8,667 bases of DNA from Candidatus Uhrbacteria bacterium RIFCSPHIGHO2_02_FULL_53_13 (GCA_001791035.1 MGDX01000025.1:1-8667); one strand, 5' to 3'; positions 1-7,540 are shown, numbered from the stretch's first letter. Made by a program: numbers and translations. The notes: generated by a model not told the origin, from the sequence alone.

Positions 1-127
1 CAAGCACAACGAGCATCAGAGCTCCATACACTTTTCCCGTGCCGATATTGCCTTTCTTTTTTGCCATCAAACCGCTGAACAATACCGATACGACTATGAT
101 GACGGGAATACCGATCTGGAGAATCAT
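1..127 (-). CDS. Start of a small membrane protein, cut by the left edge
   Basis: I do not recognise the family. The reading frame opens with ATG at 127-125 and stays open for 42 codons to the window edge. Residues 3-20 (IGIPVIIVVSVLFSGLMA) form a clear membrane segment. A lysine-rich stretch (AKKKG) follows, then a second hydrophobic segment (ALMLVV) begins at the edge. By the positive-inside rule the lysine cluster would face the cytoplasm, giving an N-out hairpin. The start lies 10 bases after the stop of the giant glycosyltransferase/kinase gene and is preceded by GTAGAGAGT, a plausible purine-rich ribosome-binding site. It is therefore probably the next gene of the same operon. GC content is low (about 47% in positions 1-60), like the adjoining 3' half of the giant gene. 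The partial length prevents a functional call. Confidence 0.6.
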   Translation of the reverse strand, partial: MILQIGIPVIIVVSVLFSGLMAKKKGNIGTGKVYGALMLVVL

Positions 128-137
128 ACTCTCTACG

Positions 138-3100
138 CTACGGACTTGCTGGAGACGCTTCTAAAACATCCATCATGCCTTCTAAAAACTCGTACATGTG
201 CTGATATCGAGTATTGGGGTTTGGATCCATGGCTTTTATAATCAGTACTTGTAAACGCTCCGGAACTGTATCCGGGAATGTTATTTCTCCTTTCTCGTGC
301 ATCTTCTTATACGCAAACATCTTTTCTTCATTTGTCATAGGCTGTCTCTCAATTTCCTTGTCAATATACGGCCATTGTCCTACAAGAAGACGGTACAGCG
401 TCGCACCCGCCTGATAGACATCAATATTTTCCTTATACACAGCCGGCGGCCGGCGCACAACTTCCGGAGGTTGAATAAATCGGTTTAAACGCATACGATC
501 TGCATCAACATAAAATCCTGTTTGCGTTCGTACTCGTGAATCATCTAGATCGATAAGTGTTGCGCCACGCTCATTGAGCAGGATGTTGCTTGGTGCAATG
601 TCCCCATGAACAATTCCAAGCGCATGCAAATCCATTGCGCCCTTACAAACCTGAATCATCACGCGCAATGCATCCTTCGTTTCGTAGCTTGAAGCCTCAG
701 CGAAGCGTGTTTCCAAATCTACTCCGAGATCATCATAGACACGCACATATTCTCCCTTCGTCGCATCAACGTGAATAAGTCTCGGGAGGGATACGTTCGC
801 AGAATGAAATCCTTTCTTTGCCAAATATGACTCAATCGTTTCCCCTTTTGCATCCCCTGTTTCCATAGGAACATACTGATCCACTCCTGCAAACTTTACG
901 ACAACCGGCTTATCATCTTTGTCCTTTCCGGGGTACACCCGCGATGTTCCATAGAAAAGGAATGGATTTTTAGTGTCATAGTGAAACGAGCCTACACTGG
1001 CAAGGTCCCTACGATCAGCGTTCATTACACTGTCAAACGCAGACATATCCCGATTCATTGGTACGCGCAAATCGCCTTGACCTTCAATTTTTGCATGCCG
1101 TTGTGCAATTTTATTTGCCTCTTCCACATCTTCACGTTCTCGATGGAGAGTGTCTTGAAGCTCCACAATGCGTCTCTCAAGTCGTTGGACTTTTAGTATC
1201 TGTTCAGCTCCTGGCTTTCCTGATTTTGCGTCTCGCATAAGTATACCGTCTTGTTGATACCGATTAAGACCTTCAATAAGGCGCGTCATGTCCGTAATGA
1301 CAATCTTACCGTTTTGAACTTCATATTTTACACCAAGCCATCCAAGCGCTTTTTTATACATCCATGCTTCTTTACCAAGCACTTCCCCGCGTTCATATAC
1401 GGACACTGTGCGATCAATGACACGCTCTAATCCAAGCTTGAGCTTCTGAAGATAATCAGGACTCTCATAGTGAGGCATGATTCCAAGCGTCTGTTGAAGT
1501 TTTCTGATTTCATCATCAAAAGCGCTAAACCCCATATCCCATTGTTCAACGGGTGACAGTCCTTTGTGTAGCGCGTTAATGGCACGCCGCGCAGAAGTAT
1601 AGAGACGAGAAGATCGTGCTCCAGCGAAGCGCATAGCTTCTTTTTTACCGCGCGCAGCAATAATTGCTTGTCCTACAGCAACGTCTTCACCTCCCGGAAG
1701 CTCTGACAGATACCCTCCAATGCCAGCGTAAATGCTACTCTTGTAAGCAAAGTTCGCTCCGCTTGAAACCATACCACCTGAACGATGGCGTCCAATGATG
1801 CCAAGGTATTGAAACAGGCGTGTTCCCACATGAATGAGTGGTTCGTGAACGTACGTTCCAGGATCCCAGTCGAGCTGACCGAGCATCCCATCAACATCTG
1901 GATGCTCCGCAAAACGTTGAACAAAATTCTGCAAATATTCCGGTGCAACTCCATAGTTGTCTGCATCATTGCTCACCATGATAAGATCCTTGTCTATTCC
2001 GCGCATGAACTGACGCTGAATAACTGCATCAGAAAGCAATTTTCGTATTTTACCAATCTTTGCGTCTTTAATTGGTATAACCTCATAGATAACTTTGACT
2101 GGCATGTCCGGGTAATCTTGTTTAAAACGCTCAATCTCTTTGAGCGTATTGTCCGGCACAATCTTCTTTCCGTTCTTATCGACATTAGGATGATTCACAA
2201 GTAAAACAATCTCAAAGCTATCCTTTGGTAACGATTGAAACGTGTAGCTCTCGAGCGATCGGTAGATATTATTTTCCTCCTGATGTCCGGCAACCGGAAT
2301 ACAAACTGAAATTTCAACCTTTTCATTCAAAGGATCGATCTTCTTTGCAATCCGTACCACCTGCTCTCGTTCTTCTTTTGGTAATGAATCCAAATAGCGT
2401 TTTGCTTCTTTGAGCGGATCTAAAATAACATCAGGGTTTTGTAAAAATTCCGGTGATCTTCGCTCCTCAAACTGCCGACGGCGCTCTTCCGGCAAAACTG
2501 TCTCATACATATAGTATGGAGGAGGAGGTGTTCCATTCTCGGCCATGCGCATACGCTCGAGCGAACGGCGGCCCCAAATGGGAATCACTGGCGGAGGGAG
2601 AACGTCAACCGAGCTGGGAACGTCGAGTGCCGTTATGAAGTCGAGTGCCTCTGTGACTTGCGGCACCTCGCCTGTAAATTCCTTGATACCATTGCCAACA
2701 TGCGTGGCAAGCATGCGCACATGATCCACGCCCGCGTCATCGGTGTGCGTTACCTGCGCTACCTCGGCAAATCGTCCCAAAAACTTTGCCTTTCCGCCTT
2801 GCTCATCAAACAGCGCCTTGGCAACAAGACTTCCCTTATCAATCACAGCTTTACCGTCCACGCCAACCGTCACTTCGAACACGCGGTTCTGTGTCGCGTC
2901 ATTCACAGACAACAACAACCGCATTTTTCCTTCCTGCAATAGTTGCTGTGCATCGGCAGAATACACACCTTGCCACGATCCGTCTTTCGTCATTTCACCA
3001 ACGTCGAACACAAAGTTTCCGTCCGCATCAATACCCGTTGATCCTTCACCGCCCCACAACAACCGCAGTTCGTTGTGATCGGCGCCCAAAAGATTTCCCG

Positions 3101-5168
3101 TGAGCGGATCGGTATACATTGGCGTATCGTTGCCATACCACAAATCGCGCGACACCTCGTGCATATCGCCCGCGTTTTGATTCACCCAATCGCTTGCATC
3201 CATGTTGCCGGCGACCATCCGTACCTTGTCCACCGCTACCGACGCTTCGGACAGATGGATGCCATGCTTGGCAAGCTCGTCGCCGGAAGCATCGGTAAAC
3301 ATTCCGGCAGAGTCAACCTCCAATCCCGAGGCGATTTCATTTCCATCGGCAAACAGCGTGAGTGTTCCGTCAGGATTCGCTTCCAAATTCATGCCTTCCG
3401 GAATTTTGAAGTCGTGTCCCGCGACATGATCCACGAACGTTCCGTCAACCGTCGGTAGTTCGCCGCTCATCCAGTGCTTGAGATACGCAAGCCCTGTCAT
3501 CGTTTCGCCCTGCACTGGTCCTTTACCACGGAACATATCGACAATGCCGTGCTTGTCTGAAAATGCCGCGCCAACTTCCTGTACGGCGGCGCCAATGGTG
3601 GCTCCGATCACTACACCCTTCACAAATGCTTTCGCAGTTTTTTTGCGGCGCATTTTGTTGAACAGAGTGTTTTTGGTTTTTATGTCACCACTCACGAGCA
3701 ATGCCTCGCGCTGGCATCGTATGCGTTCCAAGTCACTGCGAATCTCTTCTGCGTCTCCCAATAATCGTAACCGCACCTTTGCTTGCGCGCGCAAAATGTC
3801 TAATCGCAAACGCTCTTGTTCCACTGTTTCTGCCGAGTTGTAGCTCAAAAGATCGAGCTTGTGACGATCAGAAATAGCAATGCGTGCGTCGATGTCAGTC
3901 ATCAAAGCCACAACACGATCCGTTTCTGCGTGGGAGAGATCGCGCTCTCTATTATTCCCATACTCGTCCGGCTCAAACAACATCGACTCAAGATCGGCGG
4001 CCAAGTCGCCCGCATTGCGTGTTTCGTAAATGAGTCCCTCCATTTCTTCGCGACGCTTGTCGCGGCCTTCTACAAACTTGGCGCTCTTTGCGCGCTCGCG
4101 CGCGTGCAATCTACGCTCACGATCGAGCTGTCTGCGTTCGCGCCATGCGGCAATGCCTCCGGCCAACACAGCCGTGCCACCAAAACTTGCGGCCGCGAGT
4201 AATCGACTGCTCGCCACACGCTGTCCCGCCAAAGCCCCCACGGAATACACCACCGAGAGCGCAGACGCTATCGCCGTTTCTGTCGTCGCGGCGCCCATCA
4301 TCCCCGAAATCCAGCCGCCGATTTTTGAGTCGGTCATTTTTTTGGCGATGGTTCCAATCGCGTTGGCTTGCGTTTCCGTACGCACGCCTGCCTTTGCGCG
4401 GCCGAGCGTGATGTCTACGTCAATATCAAGTTCATCGAGCGCCTGACCGTGCTCAACCATGCCGCGCAACTGATCGGCAATCTCAAGCAGATTGTCGGCA
4501 TACATTTCGCCCTCACCTACAACCTTGGCAAGCTCCTCGTCGCTCTTCTCTTGCCTAGCGCGTGTTTGTCGAATGCGCTCAAACAGATTTCGCGAAAACA
4601 CGCGCACATGCGTTTTGTCAATGTCCCCCGCGGCATACGCCTTGAGAACATTTTCGATGCCCGCCTTGATTCTCGGCGCTTCCTCTGCCGCCTCAAAAGT
4701 ATCCATGCGCTCCCCCGCTTCCTTGTGAATCAACCCCTGCTTCACTTCGTCGTCATAGTTGTTCACAAACCGCTCCACGATGGCGCTCATCGCGTCGTCG
4801 TGCGCTTTTTTCTCCGTCGCTCCGCCATACAAATTTCCGGACTCGCGAATATCTGCCTTCGCCGCAGCAATTTCCTTTTGCCGATAGTATTCGCGCATCA
4901 AATTGCCTTTCCACGTACGGCGCCACGTACGGCCAAACCACTCGCGCACTTTGCCAAGGCGCGTCGTGGCCTTGGATTCCATGTCTTCCGTGAGACTACG
5001 CTCCGCCCGTTCGCGTGCCTCGGTTTCAATCGCGTCGGAAACATCAACCACTCCGAGCGTAGCTTTAAAAACCTTCCTCTCGGGATTTTGCACAGGAGGT
5101 TCTTGCGCTTCTGCCTGTCCCGCGCTTGGCGCTTCGCCTCCTCGCGGGGTTCCTCGACGCAATACCAT
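138..5168 (-). CDS. Giant membrane-associated protein with glycosyltransferase family 2 and Ser/Thr-kinase-like domains (1676 aa)
   Basis: Seen in sequence: residues 1-290 are charged and helical; 296-315 and 322-342 are Ala/Gly-rich hydrophobic segments; 343-512 is Arg/Glu-rich predicted coiled coil; 514-532 is a third hydrophobic segment; 540-870 is a Gly/Asp-rich, probably beta-rich module that I cannot name; a PPPP hinge lies at 881-884. Residues 951-1175 match GT2 (GT-A fold): SVCIPVAG, a DxD metal site (D1068, D1070), and GGEDVAVG with the acceptor-side ED pair at 1161-1162. Residues 1325-1362 look like coiled coil. Residues 1395-1670 match a protein kinase: VVVK (K1425), HGDIAPSN (D1523, N1528), DLD (D1540), PPE (E1569), DVYQAG (D1583) and subdomain XI R1654. 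The N-terminal and C-terminal parts differ in GC. ATG 5168 lies one base after the upstream stop (TAATATG), so translation is probably coupled. Inferred role: sugar transfer tied to phosphorylation or phosphosensing; substrates are unknown. GT2 and kinase assignments are firm; activity is not. Confidence 0.9.
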   Translation of the reverse strand: MVLRRGTPRGGEAPSAGQAEAQEPPVQNPERKVFKATLGVVDVSDAIETEARERAERSLTEDMESKATTRLGKVREWFGRTWRRTWKGNLMREYYRQKEIAAAKADIRESGNLYGGATEKKAHDDAMSAIVERFVNNYDDEVKQGLIHKEAGERMDTFEAAEEAPRIKAGIENVLKAYAAGDIDKTHVRVFSRNLFERIRQTRARQEKSDEELAKVVGEGEMYADNLLEIADQLRGMVEHGQALDELDIDVDITLGRAKAGVRTETQANAIGTIAKKMTDSKIGGWISGMMGAATTETAIASALSVVYSVGALAGQRVASSRLLAAASFGGTAVLAGGIAAWRERRQLDRERRLHARERAKSAKFVEGRDKRREEMEGLIYETRNAGDLAADLESMLFEPDEYGNNRERDLSHAETDRVVALMTDIDARIAISDRHKLDLLSYNSAETVEQERLRLDILRAQAKVRLRLLGDAEEIRSDLERIRCQREALLVSGDIKTKNTLFNKMRRKKTAKAFVKGVVIGATIGAAVQEVGAAFSDKHGIVDMFRGKGPVQGETMTGLAYLKHWMSGELPTVDGTFVDHVAGHDFKIPEGMNLEANPDGTLTLFADGNEIASGLEVDSAGMFTDASGDELAKHGIHLSEASVAVDKVRMVAGNMDASDWVNQNAGDMHEVSRDLWYGNDTPMYTDPLTGNLLGADHNELRLLWGGEGSTGIDADGNFVFDVGEMTKDGSWQGVYSADAQQLLQEGKMRLLLSVNDATQNRVFEVTVGVDGKAVIDKGSLVAKALFDEQGGKAKFLGRFAEVAQVTHTDDAGVDHVRMLATHVGNGIKEFTGEVPQVTEALDFITALDVPSSVDVLPPPVIPIWGRRSLERMRMAENGTPPPPYYMYETVLPEERRRQFEERRSPEFLQNPDVILDPLKEAKRYLDSLPKEEREQVVRIAKKIDPLNEKVEISVCIPVAGHQEENNIYRSLESYTFQSLPKDSFEIVLLVNHPNVDKNGKKIVPDNTLKEIERFKQDYPDMPVKVIYEVIPIKDAKIGKIRKLLSDAVIQRQFMRGIDKDLIMVSNDADNYGVAPEYLQNFVQRFAEHPDVDGMLGQLDWDPGTYVHEPLIHVGTRLFQYLGIIGRHRSGGMVSSGANFAYKSSIYAGIGGYLSELPGGEDVAVGQAIIAARGKKEAMRFAGARSSRLYTSARRAINALHKGLSPVEQWDMGFSAFDDEIRKLQQTLGIMPHYESPDYLQKLKLGLERVIDRTVSVYERGEVLGKEAWMYKKALGWLGVKYEVQNGKIVITDMTRLIEGLNRYQQDGILMRDAKSGKPGAEQILKVQRLERRIVELQDTLHREREDVEEANKIAQRHAKIEGQGDLRVPMNRDMSAFDSVMNADRRDLASVGSFHYDTKNPFLFYGTSRVYPGKDKDDKPVVVKFAGVDQYVPMETGDAKGETIESYLAKKGFHSANVSLPRLIHVDATKGEYVRVYDDLGVDLETRFAEASSYETKDALRVMIQVCKGAMDLHALGIVHGDIAPSNILLNERGATLIDLDDSRVRTQTGFYVDADRMRLNRFIQPPEVVRRPPAVYKENIDVYQAGATLYRLLVGQWPYIDKEIERQPMTNEEKMFAYKKMHEKGEITFPDTVPERLQVLIIKAMDPNPNTRYQHMYEFLEGMMDVLEASPASP

Positions 5169-5169
5169 A

Positions 5170-5487
5170 TTAACCGAGATTCAAATACGTGTGCCGAAAT
5201 CCCATCAGGGCGTTTGCCAGCACTTCATCAAAATTGGGAACATATTCTTTGAGAAATGCCGCGACATCATCGCCGCTCGACGACTCTTCATTGAGCAACG
5301 CTTCAAATGATTCCACGCGATCGGCGGGAAGCGTTTCGAGCATTTCGGCATTCACGCGATCTTCCACACGTGAAAGCAAATCTTCCTTCATCTGTTTGAG
5401 CACATCATCGGCCATTGAAGAGAGGCCTTTCTCGTCAATGAGCTTGTCAACAAACGCTTCGAGCGTCTGCGGAGCATTGGTGGGCAT
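5170..5487 (-). CDS. Small acidic helical protein, DUF5663-like (105 aa)
   Basis: The protein is short, acidic and predicted almost entirely helical: an FVDKLIDEKG start, a KQMKEDLLSRVEDRVNAEML core, an acidic stretch, then AAFLKEYVPNFDEVLANAL. This pattern (Leu-rich helices, ML..LP, a short F...L linker, a V/IPNFDE-type C-terminal helix) resembles DUF5663, a family of unknown function that I associate with Patescibacteria; the name is from memory. It has no signal peptide, membrane segment or cysteine, so it is probably cytoplasmic. I chose ATG 5487 over an upstream in-frame TTG at 5514, because the extra residues are hydrophobic and unlike the rest. No good Shine-Dalgarno site is visible. 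A 60-base AT-rich gap separates it from the VKOR gene and might carry its own promoter, but I see no convincing box. Its stop is one base before the giant gene's ATG, which suggests the two products act together. Confidence 0.75.
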   Translation of the reverse strand: MPTNAPQTLEAFVDKLIDEKGLSSMADDVLKQMKEDLLSRVEDRVNAEMLETLPADRVESFEALLNEESSSGDDVAAFLKEYVPNFDEVLANALMGFRHTYLNLG

Positions 5488-5547
5488 AAGCCAAATGCTA
5501 ATTGCAAATAACAACGTAAATAGAGTAACACGTTTTTGGTTTTATTG

Positions 5548-5991
5548 CTACCACTCGTGACGCATGCGCCGTATGTGTGCGAACACGACAAGCGCGAGAA
5601 CAAACAGTAAAGTTGATGACGTCGCCGAGCCAAGACAATAGATGCACCACGCGTCGAGCACGAACGCCATTAAGTACACAAGATAGAGCGTGAACGCGAA
5701 ACCAAGGATGGGTAAGACGGCAACGCGCTCGAGCCAACGTATATCGCGCGAATCAAAATACGCGACTATGCCAATGATAAGCGCCAAGTAGTAGAGCGTT
5801 CCCAAGAGCGCGACAGGGATGGGACCAATGGTAGCAAACGGACTCGTCGTCACGATGTCGCATCCTTGGATGATCGTGCAGACGGGTGTGCCTCCTGTGT
5901 AGTGCTCAACCGTAAGATACGCCGCGTCGGCAAAACCGACGAGTGCCGCTATGATCATGGTGATTGGAAGCCACTTTGGCAGGCTAAGCAT
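5548..5991 (-). CDS. Vitamin K epoxide reductase (VKOR) family disulfide-generating membrane protein (147 aa)
   Basis: Bacterial VKOR homologues oxidise a DsbA-like partner and pass the electrons to a quinone in the membrane, replacing DsbB. All hallmark features are present in 147 residues: four predicted membrane segments (about 8-26, 58-78, 88-112, 118-139), an outer loop cysteine pair C38 and C44 (VCTIIQGC), and the membrane-proximal active-site CIYC (C116, C119). The segment TSPFATIGPIPVALLG matches the usual Ser-then-G-x-P stretch before the second membrane segment. There is no fused thioredoxin domain; that role is supplied by the adjacent DsbA-like gene. The start ATG overlaps the DsbA stop by one base (TAATG) and is preceded by AGAAGGG, the best ribosome-binding site in this block. 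The length is typical for a stand-alone bacterial VKOR. Confidence 0.93.
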   Translation of the reverse strand: MLSLPKWLPITMIIAALVGFADAAYLTVEHYTGGTPVCTIIQGCDIVTTSPFATIGPIPVALLGTLYYLALIIGIVAYFDSRDIRWLERVAVLPILGFAFTLYLVYLMAFVLDAWCIYCLGSATSSTLLFVLALVVFAHIRRMRHEW

Positions 5992-6755
5992 TACCCTTCT
6001 ACTGGATTCTCAGTAACCAATGGATCAATGAGCTCGGCAAACGCCGCTACATCCGGTGCGACTTGAATCTGCTGTCCATTCAAAAAGAACGTCGGCGTTG
6101 AATTGACGCCCGCCTGAATCGCGCTCACGTAGCCACGATTGACCGCGCCCTGCGCCGCATTGGACGTCAAATCGTCTTTGAAGCGCTCCACATCAAGTCC
6201 GAGTTCCTCAGCGTAGCGCGCAAACGTCGCCTTTTGTCCAACGCCCGTCGACCATTCGGACTGGTTTTCAAACAACAGGTCGTGCATTTCCCAAAACTTA
6301 CCTTGCATCCCTGCCGCCTCGGCTGCTTGTCCCGCAATCTGCGCGTTTTCGTGAATGGAACGCAGTGGGTAATGGCGATACACCACTTTCACATCATCGG
6401 GATACGCCGCCGCCACGTCTTTCACGGCCGGATAGTAGTTGCGACACGCTGGACATTGAAAATCGCTATACTCAATGAGCACAATGGGGGCTTCAGGATT
6501 TCCTTTCGTCCATTCGCCTTCTACGCTGTCGGTCGTCGTGAGCGGAACGCCTCCATCACTTGGAGCAGATGAATTGTTTGCAAGCCGCGCGACTCCAAAC
6601 ACGATGACGAACAACACAATCACCAACCCTCCCCATAACAACCAGTGCTTTCGCGCCTTCGATTGCCGCGCTCGTCGCGACGCTTCGCGCTGTGCATCCT
6701 TTTTTTGCTCCCGACGCTCCTTATCGCTCATGAGATATTCTTCGGTTGGGTCCAT
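5991..6755 (-). CDS. DsbA-like, membrane-anchored thiol:disulfide oxidoreductase (thioredoxin fold, 254 aa)
   Basis: The protein begins with a strongly charged cytoplasmic segment (residues 1-37, rich in Lys/Arg/Glu), then one membrane anchor at about 38-57. A Ser/Asn/Pro linker leads to a DsbA/thioredoxin_4-type domain outside the membrane. Key residues are the CPAC active site (C101, C104) after IEYSDFQ, the RHYPL strand typical of this family, and the cis-proline loop STPTF (P221). This is the partner expected for the adjacent VKOR: it would donate disulfides to exported proteins and be reoxidised by VKOR. ATG 6755 is one base after the upstream stop (TGATATG), matching the coupling style of the operon. 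An internal ATG at 6731 (MSDKERR) is a real alternative, with GAAGA shortly upstream; it would remove only eight residues and no domain. Confidence 0.93.
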   Translation of the reverse strand: MDPTEEYLMSDKERREQKKDAQREASRRARQSKARKHWLLWGGLVIVLFVIVFGVARLANNSSAPSDGGVPLTTTDSVEGEWTKGNPEAPIVLIEYSDFQCPACRNYYPAVKDVAAAYPDDVKVVYRHYPLRSIHENAQIAGQAAEAAGMQGKFWEMHDLLFENQSEWSTGVGQKATFARYAEELGLDVERFKDDLTSNAAQGAVNRGYVSAIQAGVNSTPTFFLNGQQIQVAPDVAAFAELIDPLVTENPVEG

Positions 6756-6756
6756 A

Positions 6757-7494
6757 TCAGTACGATAGACGCGTAAATGTCAAAATGTTTTTGACGTCCG
6801 AGACGGGATTTTCTCCCGTCAGAACGAGCGTCGTGAGCGAGGCGTCAAGCGTGTAGTCATACACGACACCTCCGCCGGAAACCGCAAACGTTCCGTATCC
6901 TTCGCCAAGCGGCGTGGAGCCGGCCTTGGCGTGCACCTGTGAACCGCCCGCGGAACAAACGACGATCGGCCCATCGCCACTCGAAGGCGCAATCTCAAGC
7001 TGGCTTTGTACGGGAAACGTGCCGTCGGGATTCGTGTTGTCAAAATCCGAACCGTGCCACGCTCCCCATGTCCCAAACGCGTTCCCTGTGACTTCGCACG
7101 CCGATTCAGCGACTCCCTCGCTCGGCGTCGCCACTTCCTTGTCGCCCGTTCCAGTTTCCGATCCCCACGATTCCTCGTACGCGCCAAACACCTCCGTGAT
7201 GGTTGCGCTCGGGTTCACGGGATCGGGAACGTCGAGCGTTTCAATTTTGAACGTGAGTGTTCGCCCATAAAACGGATTGGTCACATTCCCTGCCGGCGTT
7301 TGGAGCGTTTGATCCGTTAACTGCCAAACTCCAAGAAGACCACTGTCAATTTTGTTTTCATCAATGCAGGATCCCCACGGCGTCGTAATGAGGCACGAAC
7401 CCAGTAGCGATGATGAACAACCGGCCCCGACAAGCATGAGACCAAAAACGATGATACCGATTCGTGGGAAAGACAAAGACATAGATGCGTACAT
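6757..7494 (-). CDS. Putative envelope lipoprotein of unknown function (245 aa)
   Basis: I do not recognise a named family. The N-terminus is an export signal: SFPR, a hydrophobic core (IGIIVFGLMLVGAG), then C followed by SSS. This looks like a lipoprotein signal, although the -3 residue is Gly rather than the usual Leu, so lipidation is probable, not certain. The mature part is Gly/Ser/Thr-rich with alternating hydrophobic residues, starting GVWQLTD and ending LTFTRLSY; a lipocalin-like beta-barrel is one possibility. Besides the putative lipidated Cys, four cysteines are visible (two GSC, SAC, VVC), enough for two disulfides, which fits the DsbA and VKOR genes directly downstream. I chose ATG 7494; ATG 7482 (MSLSFPR) is also plausible and would give a longer leader. 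A longer frame to 7545 would start inside the promoter region. No Shine-Dalgarno site is visible. It is the first gene of the minus-strand block. Confidence 0.75.
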   Translation of the reverse strand: MYASMSLSFPRIGIIVFGLMLVGAGCSSSLLGSCLITTPWGSCIDENKIDSGLLGVWQLTDQTLQTPAGNVTNPFYGRTLTFKIETLDVPDPVNPSATITEVFGAYEESWGSETGTGDKEVATPSEGVAESACEVTGNAFGTWGAWHGSDFDNTNPDGTFPVQSQLEIAPSSGDGPIVVCSAGGSQVHAKAGSTPLGEGYGTFAVSGGGVVYDYTLDASLTTLVLTGENPVSDVKNILTFTRLSY

Positions 7495-7510
7495 AATATG
7501 CAATGAAAAG

Positions 7511-7540
7511 AGTATACCTTGTGCTTCCTCAAAATGACAA
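7511..7540 (-). promoter_or_regulatory. Candidate sigma-70-type promoter for the minus-strand operon
   Basis: Read on the minus strand, TTGTCA (7540-7535) and TATACT (7516-7511) are separated by 18 bases, each one or two bases from consensus. Transcription would start near 7504, about 10 bases before ATG 7494 or 22 before ATG 7482, so the message has a very short leader and the first gene would be nearly leaderless. The site lies in the AT-rich divergent intergenic region. It is inferred from consensus only. Confidence 0.5.

Noticed and set aside
1785..2204. 139-residue plus-strand frame opposite the glycosyltransferase domain
   Set aside because: The opposite frame carries clear GT2 motifs, while this one has no recognisable motif and no credible start region.
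4080..4110. Alternating CG-rich tract
   Set aside because: It simply encodes an Arg/Ala/Glu-rich helix (HARERAKSAK) of the coiled-coil region using CGC and GCG codons.
4368..5252. 294-residue plus-strand frame opposite the giant gene
   Set aside because: It lies antisense to the well-supported coding sequence and overlaps the DUF5663-like gene. It shows no domain, no export signal and a His/Arg/Phe-rich shadow composition.
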